From Sphingomonas sp. (GTDB lineage Bacteria > Pseudomonadota > Alphaproteobacteria > Sphingomonadales > Sphingomonadaceae), in NCBI GenBank assembly GCA_030146605.1, contig JASLBO010000134.1, positions 1 to 11,264 on the forward strand: DNA of 11,264 nucleotides, written 5' to 3'. This document shows, piece by piece, positions 1 through 5,081 of the stretch. The notes beneath the pieces are model-generated. The model worked only from the letters and a program-made list of their open reading frames with translations. It searched no databases and had not been told where the DNA came from. Both the position numbers and the translations under genes were made by a program. Position 1 is the stretch's first letter; each line of letters opens with the position of its first letter.

Positions 1-210
1 CCGCCCGGCCTGCTCTTCGGTATGGAAGCGATCGAACTGGCTATAGGCGACGTCGAGCGTCTGCTTCGTCCGCTCGTTGAAGCTTTCGGTCAGCGCCGCG
101 TCGAGCCGGCCGATCGCCAGTGCCAGCACGAGCATCAGCCCGAGCAGCGACGCCGCGCCGATCATCAATATGCGCTTGCCGATGCTCATCCGCGCGAGGA
201 ACGCCATCAT
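1..210 (-). CDS. Methyl-accepting chemotaxis protein-like receptor, N-terminal fragment (runs off left edge)
   Basis: Seventy codons are visible, starting at ATG 210-208, with a second ATG directly after it; the rest lies outside the window. A GGAG sequence four to seven bases upstream of the two ATGs supports this start. The protein opens with a short basic stretch (MSIGKRI at residues 8-14), a hydrophobic membrane segment at about 14-34, and then a polar region with KQTLDVAYSQFDRFHTEEQAG at about 48-69. That arrangement resembles the start of a single-Cache (sCache_2) periplasmic sensor domain as found in chemoreceptors, whose role is to sense small ligands and signal to CheA through cytoplasmic HAMP and MA domains. 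Those downstream domains cannot be seen. A Cache-containing histidine kinase or diguanylate cyclase is the main alternative. The gene is separated by 123 bases from the operon upstream of it and probably has its own promoter. Confidence 0.68.
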   Translation of the reverse strand, partial: MMAFLARMSIGKRILMIGAASLLGLMLVLALAIGRLDAALTESFNERTKQTLDVAYSQFDRFHTEEQAGR

Positions 211-233
211 CTATCTCCGAACTTCATCCGGAG

Positions 234-281
234 ATTATAGAGGGTTCGGCGGGGCGCGCCGGCCGCCTAGGGATATTCCCT
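234..281 (-). promoter_or_regulatory. Possible promoter and dyad upstream of the receptor gene
   Basis: Read on the minus strand, a perfect TATAAT lies at 239-234, about 24 bases before the receptor start codon. No good TTGACA lies 16-18 bases further upstream. Instead there is a dyad, AGGGA-N3-TCCCT (269-281), centred roughly 48 bases upstream of the expected transcription start. A strong -10 box without a -35 box but with a nearby dyad fits an activator-dependent promoter. This is inference from spacing only. The rest of the 211-333 spacer shows nothing else I can support. Confidence 0.3.
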
Positions 282-333
282 TATCGAATCGAAGGCGAAA
301 GAACGCGGTGCGCGGGGCCGGCGTGGAGCGATG

Positions 334-861
334 TCAGCCCTTGCCGAGCTTGTCCTTCAGCGCGGCCAGCGCGCCCAGCGGCCTCGCCTCTTCCTCGCTG
401 ATCACGCCGGCCTGCCTGAGCACTTCGGCCGCGTTCGGACTGCGCGGAAAGGGATCGAGCGCGAGCGCGAGCGTCTCGGCCGCCGCCTCGCCGAGATCGA
501 GCGAAGTGCCCGAATAGAAGACGCTGTCCATGTCCTCCTCGGCAAGCTCGAATTCATCATGGGTTTCGTCCCCGCCCGGCTCCGGCACGAAGCGGATCGC
601 GAAATCCTCCTCGATCTGCGCGGGCAGCGGATCGCCGGTGATGCCGCACGACTGGATCACCGCGGAGGACAAATGGCCCGTGGCGAGAATCCCGACCGCA
701 TCGCGGCGAAGGGCGAATCGCGCGCTCAGCCGATCGATGCCGACCAGATCGAAGCGGCGGGCGAGTGCGGCGCGCTCCTCCGGCGTGGCCTCGACCTCGA
801 TCCTGGTCTCGCCGGCGCCGATCTGGTCGATCCGGTGCGGGCGCGGGAATTCGGGCGTCAC
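334..861 (-). CDS. DUF177 family protein (YceD-like, large ribosomal RNA subunit accumulation)
   Basis: A 175-residue acidic protein. The start is GTG at 861-859, whose GTGA overlaps the TGA of the upstream chaperone gene, a classic translational-coupling arrangement; a CCGAAGTGA context leaves no separate Shine-Dalgarno sequence. Family features visible are an N-terminal alpha/beta region with a TPEERAALARRFDL helix (about 26-39), a central SCGITGDPLPAQIEEDFAIRF segment (about 87-107) with the single conserved-looking Cys, an acidic linker rich in D and E (about 111-130), and a C-terminal segment with DLGE, LALDPFPRSPNA and GALAALKDKL. Family members (E. coli YceD, plant DUF177A) are linked to 23S rRNA accumulation or processing; the molecular activity is not established. 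In many proteobacteria the gene precedes rpmF or plsX. Here neither follows, and the next gene is a receptor. Confidence 0.85.
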   Translation of the reverse strand: MTPEFPRPHRIDQIGAGETRIEVEATPEERAALARRFDLVGIDRLSARFALRRDAVGILATGHLSSAVIQSCGITGDPLPAQIEEDFAIRFVPEPGGDETHDEFELAEEDMDSVFYSGTSLDLGEAAAETLALALDPFPRSPNAAEVLRQAGVISEEEARPLGALAALKDKLGKG

Positions 862-1370
862 TTCGGCAGCTCCCCGGCAAGAATCGCGGCGACAGGCATG
901 GCGGCGAGACGATCGCGCAAGCCGAGCAGTTCCGCCTCGACATGGGTCAGCGCCGGGTCCGACGGCGCCGCGCCGCGATAGAGATTGCGCACCAGCGCCG
1001 CGCGCAGCCCCTCGCCCGCCAGCCCCGCGCGATAGGCGCCGAGGCGGCCGCCGATCATTCCCATCATCCGCCCCATATGCTTGCCGACGACGATGTCGCC
1101 GATGCCGATCTCGCGCAGCTGGCCGTCCATATCCTCGATGAAGCATTCGGCCAGCGCAGTGCTCGGCGCCCTGGCCTCGGGTGCGTTTTCGAGGCGCAGC
1201 AGCACCAGCGACAATATCGCCGCGATCATGTCGAACCGGCCGTCGATCGTGTCGGGCACCGCGCCCTCGACATACCAATGTGGCGCGCGGCCGGCGGCGA
1301 CGATGGCGGCGTAGAGCTGCGGCGCGGTGCCGCGATCGGGGGCGCCGAACAGGCGCTTGAGCAGTCCCAT
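858..1370 (-). CDS. Ubiquinol-cytochrome c chaperone (CBP3/UQCC1-like)
   Basis: A 170-residue protein starting at ATG 1370-1368 (MGLLKRLFG). A longer reading frame exists upstream, but its translation is arginine-rich and overlaps the divergent bamE leader, so the short start is preferred even though only a weak GGACGAAGA lies upstream. The sequence matches the ubiquinol-cytochrome c chaperone family: a LYAAIVAAGRAPHWY region (about 19-33), VPDTIDGRFDM (about 38-48), a helical segment, then FIEDMDGQLREIGIGDIVVG (about 77-96) and KHMGRMMGM (about 97-105). The mitochondrial homologue Cbp3 assists cytochrome b and assembly of the bc1 complex; the bacterial protein is expected to act similarly at the cytoplasmic face of the membrane. 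It forms an operon with the DUF177 gene (4-base overlap) and is divergent from bamE, an arrangement I recall as common in sphingomonads. Confidence 0.88.
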   Translation of the reverse strand: MGLLKRLFGAPDRGTAPQLYAAIVAAGRAPHWYVEGAVPDTIDGRFDMIAAILSLVLLRLENAPEARAPSTALAECFIEDMDGQLREIGIGDIVVGKHMGRMMGMIGGRLGAYRAGLAGEGLRAALVRNLYRGAAPSDPALTHVEAELLGLRDRLAAMPVAAILAGELPK

Positions 1371-1492
1371 GAGTCGTCTTCGTCCGTATGAAAGGCGGCG
1401 CGACCTTGTTTGGCCGCATTTTGCCGCATATTGAGGCGAATGGCGCGCGATGCAATGCGCGCGCCGGTGCTCGCGTTGCCCTGGAGATTTCG
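1371..1492. promoter_or_regulatory. Divergent control region between the bc1 chaperone operon and bamE
   Basis: This 122-base spacer must hold the promoters for both directions. The clearest structure is an 8-bp inverted repeat, GGCGCGCG-N8-CGCGCGCC (1442-1465). Possible plus-strand boxes are TTGTTT at 1406-1411 and CATATT at 1427-1432, but the spacing is only 15 bases and the match is poor. On the minus strand, TTGCAT followed 16 bases later by CAATAT is equally weak. I therefore mark the region rather than a precise promoter. The bamE Shine-Dalgarno sequence (GGAG at 1482-1485) lies at its right end. Confidence 0.4.
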
Positions 1493-1975
1493 ATGCCCTT
1501 CCCCGTTCGCCTCGCCGGCTGCGCCGCGCTCCTCGCCGCCATGGGCAGCACCGCCTGCGCACCGATCCAGACGCACCAGGGCTATGTGATCGACAAGGAG
1601 CTCGCCGATTCGGTCCAGCCCGGCGTCGACAACCGCGAATCGGTGATGCAGACGCTCGGCCGCCCGACGCTGACCAGCCAGTTCAACCAGGGCGAATGGT
1701 ATTATGTGTCCCGCGACAGCCGCAATTTCGGCTATAGCGACCCCAAGGTGCGCGAGCAGCAGACGATCCGCGTGCGCTTCGATGCCGCCGGCAACGTCGC
1801 CGCGGTCGACCGGATGGGCAAGGATCTGATCGCCTCGGTCGACGTCTATGGCAAGACGACCCCAACGCTGGGCCGGAAGCGCAGCTTCTTCAGCGATCTG
1901 TTCGGCAATATCGGCACCGTCGGTGCGCCGGGGACCGGTGGTGGCGGCGCGCCGGGCAGCGGGCAGGGCCAGTAA
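1493..1975 (+). CDS. bamE: Outer membrane protein assembly factor BamE (SmpA/OmlA family lipoprotein)
   Basis: A 160-residue protein. ATG 1493 is chosen over upstream in-frame starts because GGAG lies seven bases before it and because it places a signal peptide at the very N-terminus. That peptide is hydrophobic and ends in a lipobox-like S-T-A-C (residues 19-22), so Cys22 would be lipidated; Ser at -3 is less usual than Leu. Alanine after the Cys is compatible with sorting to the outer membrane. The BamE core is clear: GYVIDKELADSVQPGVDN (30-47), SV..LGRPTLTSQF, GEWYYVSRDSRNF, and IRVRFDAAGNVAAVD. In E. coli BamE stabilises BamD-BamA contact within the beta-barrel assembly machine. The C-terminal part (RKRSFFSDLFGNIGTVG, then a Gly-rich tail to the end) resembles alphaproteobacterial BamE proteins, which are longer than the enterobacterial ones. 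The RcnB-family gene follows after 107 bases. Confidence 0.93.
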   Translation: MPFPVRLAGCAALLAAMGSTACAPIQTHQGYVIDKELADSVQPGVDNRESVMQTLGRPTLTSQFNQGEWYYVSRDSRNFGYSDPKVREQQTIRVRFDAAGNVAAVDRMGKDLIASVDVYGKTTPTLGRKRSFFSDLFGNIGTVGAPGTGGGGAPGSGQGQ

Positions 1976-1990
1976 CCAAGCTTGCTGCTT

Positions 1991-2020
1991 GCTGACCGCT
2001 TCATTCCCGCGCGGTTCAGC
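1991..2020 (+). other. Hairpin downstream of bamE
   Basis: GCTGACCGC (1991-1999) can pair with GCGGTTCAGC (2011-2020) as a nine-base-pair stem with a single bulged T and an 11-base loop. No run of T follows, so it is not a standard intrinsic terminator. It may stabilise the bamE mRNA 3' end, or form the first element of the structured leader of the next gene, whose own stem begins only six bases later. Confidence 0.4.
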
Positions 2021-2025
2021 GAGAC

Positions 2026-2076
2026 TCCTCCAGAGTGCAGCGGTGCCGGAGAGAACCGGCCTGCAAGTCTGGAGGA
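2026..2076 (+). promoter_or_regulatory. Leader stem-loop that sequesters the Shine-Dalgarno sequence of the RcnB-family gene
   Basis: Three stacked helices can be read directly. The first is TCCTCCAGA (2026-2034) with TCTGGAGGA (2068-2076), nine perfect pairs. The second is TGCAG (2036-2040) with CTGCA (2061-2065). The third is GCCGG (2045-2049) with CCGGC (2056-2060), closed by the six-base loop AGAGAA. Only G2035 opposite A2066-G2067, and a CGGT bulge (2041-2044), interrupt it. The whole GGAGGA Shine-Dalgarno sequence, six bases before the ATG, is paired. Such an arrangement is typical of RNA thermometers and other cis-acting translational switches. That the structure works this way here, and that the transcript starts far enough upstream to include it, are inferences. 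Confidence 0.6.
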
Positions 2077-2082
2077 ATCCAC

Positions 2083-2604
2083 ATGAAGAAGTTCATCACC
2101 GCAGCTTTGCTCGCAGCCGTCGCGATGCCGGCGGTGGCGCTGCCCACCGCGGCGAGCGCGCAATCGAGCCGCGAACTGCGCCGCGACCGTCAGGACATTC
2201 GCGAGGAACAGCGCGAGCTGCGCGATGCCCGGCGCCGCGGCGATCGCAGCGATATCCGCGAGGAGCGCCGCGACGTTCGCGAGGCCCGGCAGGAATATCG
2301 CGAGGATCTGCGCGACCGCAATCGCCGCTGGGGCGACAATGACTGGCGCGACTATCGCGGCCGCAACCGCGGCGTCTATGCCCGCGGCAACTGGCGCGCG
2401 CCGTTCGGCTATACCCGCTTCCGCACCGGCGTGCGGATCGCGCCGAGCTATTGGGGCTCGCGCTACGTGATCGCAGATCCGTGGCGCTATCGCCTGCCCT
2501 CGGTTGGCCGCTATCAGCGCTGGGTGCGCCATTATGACGACGTGCTGCTGATCGATACGCGGCGCGGCATCGTGATCCGGACGATCCCGGGCTTCTACTG
2601 GTAA
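2083..2604 (+). CDS. Secreted RcnB-family protein
   Basis: A 173-residue protein. ATG 2083 is chosen because a strong GGAGGA lies six bases upstream and a textbook signal peptide follows (MKKF, hydrophobic core, ALPTAASA before Q27), so the mature protein should be periplasmic. Residues 28-82 are extremely charged, rich in R, D and E, and contain an approximate 19-residue repeat (DIREEQRELRDAR at 38-50 and DIREERRDVREAR at 57-69) that probably forms a long helix or coiled coil. The C-terminal part, with WRAPFGYTRFR, APSYWGSRYVI, WRYRLP, RWVRHYDDVLLID and the terminal IPGFYW, matches the RcnB family. E. coli RcnB is a periplasmic protein that modulates nickel/cobalt efflux by RcnA. No rcnA-like efflux gene is nearby, and the mature protein has one His (150), no Cys and no Met, so a metal role should not be assumed. 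Sphingomonad members of this family are numerous and mostly uncharacterised. Confidence 0.85.
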   Translation: MKKFITAALLAAVAMPAVALPTAASAQSSRELRRDRQDIREEQRELRDARRRGDRSDIREERRDVREARQEYREDLRDRNRRWGDNDWRDYRGRNRGVYARGNWRAPFGYTRFRTGVRIAPSYWGSRYVIADPWRYRLPSVGRYQRWVRHYDDVLLIDTRRGIVIRTIPGFYW

Positions 2605-2614
2605 ACCGGCCTGT

Positions 2615-2639
2615 CCCGGAGCGGCAGCGTCGCTCCGGG
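2615..2639 (+). terminator. Probable terminator hairpin after the RcnB-family gene
   Basis: CCCGGAGCG (2615-2623) and CGCTCCGGG (2631-2639) form a perfect nine-pair GC-rich stem with a seven-base loop, ten bases after the TAA stop. Only a GTT follows instead of a T-run, as is common for terminators in high-GC genomes, so termination strength is uncertain. Confidence 0.5.
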
Positions 2640-2642
2640 GTT

Positions 2643-2670
2643 CGGCCGCGCCGATGCGGCGGCGCGGCCG
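2643..2670. terminator. Second GC-rich hairpin in the convergent spacer
   Basis: CGGCCGCGCC (2643-2652) pairs perfectly with GGCGCGGCCG (2661-2670) across an eight-base loop. It lies three bases after the first hairpin and could back up termination in either direction, since the genes on its two sides converge. There is no T-run on either strand. Confidence 0.4.
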
Positions 2671-2683
2671 GTGCCCGTAAGCA

Positions 2684-2736
2684 CAGTCCCGAAAGGGATG
2701 GGACTGCGCAGTTGAACGCGCGGAAAAGCATTCCGC
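2684..2736. other. Two further hairpins near the 3' end of pbpC
   Basis: CAGTCCC (2684-2690) pairs with GGGACTG (2700-2706), and GCGGAA (2720-2725) pairs with TTCCGC (2731-2736) across a five-base loop. Read on the minus strand, the second begins 23 bases after the pbpC stop codon and carries TTTT in its loop and 3' arm, so it is the best candidate for the pbpC terminator or 3'-end stabiliser. The remaining sequence of the 2605-2758 spacer shows no open frame that I would call a gene. Confidence 0.35.
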
Positions 2737-2758
2737 TCCCGTAGCGACTTTCGAATCT

Positions 2759-4984
2759 TCAACGAATCGTAAAGAGGATCTGGTCGACCACCCGGCCGCC
2801 GAGATCGACGAGCTTCAGCCGGTGCTGTCCGCGCCGGGGCAGGATCAGCGGGCGCGCGCCGGCGCTGCCCAGATCCTGCCGGTCGAGCAGGAGCCGATGG
2901 CCGGCGACTTCGCCCGCAACCGCGATGGCGAGGCGCTGGCGATCGATCGGGATGTCGGGGTCGAGCGCATAGACGCTGCCCGCCACCGGATTGACGATAC
3001 GCGGCCGCCGCGCCGCCGCCGGTGCCGCGGCGACTTCGGTGAGCGCCGTGCCCTTCATGAAATACTCGCGGCGCGGCTGCTCGATGCCTTCGGCGAAGCG
3101 GATGGTGCGGGTCTCGACGCCGGGCGGGGGCGCTACGGGTCGGCTCGACGCCCCTGCATGCAGCGCCATCATGACGTCACGCCAGACCGGCGCCGCGCCG
3201 CTTGTCCCGGAGACCGCCCGCATCGGATCGCCTTCGAGATTGCCGACCCAGACGCCCACGGTGAACCGGTCGCTGAAGCCGATGCACCAATTGTCGCGCA
3301 TCGCCTTGGAGGTGCCGGTCTTGGCGGCCGCCCGGAACGGCAGCCGCAGCGCCGAATCGACGCCGAAGGTGCCGGCGCGAGCGTTGGGATCGGCGAGAAT
3401 GTCTGCGGTGATCCACGCCGCCTCGGGCGAAGTGATCTGCCGCGGCCTCTCTCTGGGGGCCGCCGCGCTCAGCCGTAGCGGTGACCAGCGCCCGCCCAGC
3501 GCAAGGCTGCGATAGGCGGCGACCTGTTCGAGCAAGGTGACTTCCGCCGAACCCAGAGCGAGCGAATAGCCGTAATATTGGCCGTCCTCGACCAGCCCGT
3601 GATATCCGGTGTCCCACAGCCGGTCGCGAAACGAATCGACTCCGGTGAGCAGCAAGGTGCGCACCGCGGGCACGTTGAGCGATCCGGCGAGCGCGACGCG
3701 CGCCGAGACGGGCCCCTTGAACGCGCGGTCGTAATTTTGCGGGACGTAGAGGCCCGAGGCGGTATCGAGCTGTACCGGCGAATCGTCGAGGATCGAGGCG
3801 GCGGTGAGATAGCCCTTCTCGATCGCCTGCGCGTAGAGGAAGGGCTTCAGCGTCGACCCCGCCTGCCGATAGGCCGCGGCGCCATCGACCGCCGCCGCAG
3901 TCGATTCGCCGCCGATCCCGCCGACATAAGCGAGCACGTCACCGCTGGCGTTGTCGACCACCACCACCGCGCCGTCCCGTGCGCGCGTGCCGCCCAGGCC
4001 CTGAAGCTGGCGGCGCAGCGCAGTGATCGCGACCGACTGGATCCGCGAATCGAGCGTCGAGGTGATCCGCGCGCCGGGCGTTCCCAGCAGCCGTGCGGCG
4101 AGATGCGGCGCAAGGCCCGGATCGAGCGCAAGGCTGCGCGCCGGGCCGAGCATCGACGCGGCGGCGCCGGCGAAGCGGCTGCAATCCTGGTCACGGCCGA
4201 GCGCACAGGCTCGCCGCGCGACTTCGGCCGATCCCGCGCCCGGATGGGGGAGCAATGCCGCGAGCAGCAGCGCGTCGTCGCGGCTGAGCGTCGCGGGGGT
4301 CTTGCCGAACAGCCCCAGCGCCGCGGCGGCGATCCCCTGCGCCTCGCCGCGAAAGCCGGCGAGATTGAGATAGGCTTCGAGAATCTGCTCCTTGCTCCAT
4401 TCGGCCTCGAGCGCACGCGCCGCACGCATCTGGCGGAATTTGTCCCGCGTACCGCGATGACCCGGCGCGGCGAGCTCGGGTGCGAGATAGGCGGCGACCT
4501 GCATCGACAGCGTCGAGGCGCCGCGCGCGCGCTTGCCTTCGATCCGGTCGCGCAGCGCGCCGCCGAGCGCCCACCAGTCGACGCCCCCGTGGCTCTGGAA
4601 ACGCCGGTCCTCCGCGGCGACCAGCGTGTCGCGCGCTACCGGCGCGACATCGGCGAGCCGCACCCAGCCGAGCCGCCGTGCCTGATAGTCGAGACGTGTG
4701 CTGTCGATAAGGCCGCCATTGCGGTCATAGAGCCAGGCTTCGGACGGCTTCCAGTTGGCGACCACCGCCGCATAGCCGGGGAGCGGCGGCGGGCGTGTGA
4801 TCCACGAGAGTGTGACGAAGGTGCCGATGAGCAGCGCCGCCGCGGTGAGCACCACGCGCATTGGCGTGAAGATGCCGCGCCAGCCGTGCGCGCGACAGGT
4901 GGCGTGCTGGCGGCGGCCCCATACCGCGAGCGCTTCGGGGAAGCGGTCGATGCGGCCGATCAGGCGGACAAGGCCCTGTCTCAC
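2759..4984 (-). CDS. pbpC: Penicillin-binding protein 1C (bifunctional glycosyltransferase/transpeptidase)
   Basis: A 741-residue class A penicillin-binding protein. A cytoplasmic N-terminus precedes a membrane anchor at about 44-62 (VVLTAAALLIGTFVTLSW). The GT51 domain shows EDRRFQSHGGVD (catalytic Glu125) and GASTLSMQ (155-162). The transpeptidase domain has all three active-site motifs: STLK (nucleophile Ser377, Lys380), SLN (435-437) and KTGTS (555-559). A C-terminal BiPBP_C domain spans about 660-741. Together these identify PBP1C, which polymerises and possibly cross-links peptidoglycan in the periplasm. It lies downstream of the macroglobulin gene, the usual partner. The start is uncertain. 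GTG 4984 is the first possible start after an in-frame TGA (4993-4991), and 35 of the 41 codons before the next candidate (ATG 4861) end in G or C, which favours translation of this stretch. ATG 4861 would give 700 residues, nearer the usual size, but has no Shine-Dalgarno sequence. Confidence 0.92.
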   Translation of the reverse strand: MRQGLVRLIGRIDRFPEALAVWGRRQHATCRAHGWRGIFTPMRVVLTAAALLIGTFVTLSWITRPPPLPGYAAVVANWKPSEAWLYDRNGGLIDSTRLDYQARRLGWVRLADVAPVARDTLVAAEDRRFQSHGGVDWWALGGALRDRIEGKRARGASTLSMQVAAYLAPELAAPGHRGTRDKFRQMRAARALEAEWSKEQILEAYLNLAGFRGEAQGIAAAALGLFGKTPATLSRDDALLLAALLPHPGAGSAEVARRACALGRDQDCSRFAGAAASMLGPARSLALDPGLAPHLAARLLGTPGARITSTLDSRIQSVAITALRRQLQGLGGTRARDGAVVVVDNASGDVLAYVGGIGGESTAAAVDGAAAYRQAGSTLKPFLYAQAIEKGYLTAASILDDSPVQLDTASGLYVPQNYDRAFKGPVSARVALAGSLNVPAVRTLLLTGVDSFRDRLWDTGYHGLVEDGQYYGYSLALGSAEVTLLEQVAAYRSLALGGRWSPLRLSAAAPRERPRQITSPEAAWITADILADPNARAGTFGVDSALRLPFRAAAKTGTSKAMRDNWCIGFSDRFTVGVWVGNLEGDPMRAVSGTSGAAPVWRDVMMALHAGASSRPVAPPPGVETRTIRFAEGIEQPRREYFMKGTALTEVAAAPAAARRPRIVNPVAGSVYALDPDIPIDRQRLAIAVAGEVAGHRLLLDRQDLGSAGARPLILPRRGQHRLKLVDLGGRVVDQILFTIR

Positions 4985-4988
4985 ACTT

Positions 4989-5068
4989 CGTCATCCCGGC
5001 GAAGGCCGGGATCTCGTGCGACTCTTGTCCTGCAATCGCCTGAGATCCCGGCCTTCGCCGGGATGACG
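4989..5068. repeat. Palindromic REP/BIME-like element between a2m and pbpC
   Basis: Two 27-base arms, 4989-5015 and 5042-5068, are perfect inverted copies of each other around a 26-base spacer. Each arm is CGTCATCCCGGCGAAGGCCG followed by GGATCTC, and each contains its own small hairpin (CCCGGC, GAAG, GCCGGG). Repeats with this core (CGTCATCCCGGCGAA...) are, from memory, widespread in intergenic DNA of alphaproteobacteria. The element occupies 80 of the 97 bases between the two genes. In the a2m-pbpC transcript it would fold into a long stem-loop and could affect mRNA stability or lower pbpC expression. No transposase is present, so any mobilisation would have to act in trans. Confidence 0.88.
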
Positions 5069-5081
5069 GGGAGAGAAAAGA

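Noticed and set aside
334..1551. One continuous 405-codon minus-strand frame covering DUF177 and its upstream neighbour, which could suggest a fusion protein.
   Set aside because: The upstream part is in a different frame from the chaperone and translates into arginine-rich noise. The GTG at 861, overlapping the chaperone stop, gives a normal-length DUF177 protein.
1846..2731. Minus-strand frames of 228 and 211 codons opposite the RcnB-family gene.
   Set aside because: They are composition shadows and lack any family resemblance. The plus-strand gene has a Shine-Dalgarno sequence, a signal peptide and a conserved C-terminus.
4725..4994. An 89-codon minus-strand frame starting at an ATG inside the repeat (4994), just upstream of pbpC, as a possible leader peptide.
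   Set aside because: It overlaps pbpC in another frame, and its product is Pro/Arg/Ala-rich noise. Third-position bias fits the pbpC frame.
4989..5068. Reading the inverted repeat as terminal repeats of a small insertion sequence or MITE, or as an intrinsic terminator of a2m.
   Set aside because: Only 26 bases lie between the arms, no target-site duplication is evident (4985-4988 ACTT against 5069-5072 GGGA), and no T-run follows. The internal mini-palindromes fit a REP/BIME-type element better.
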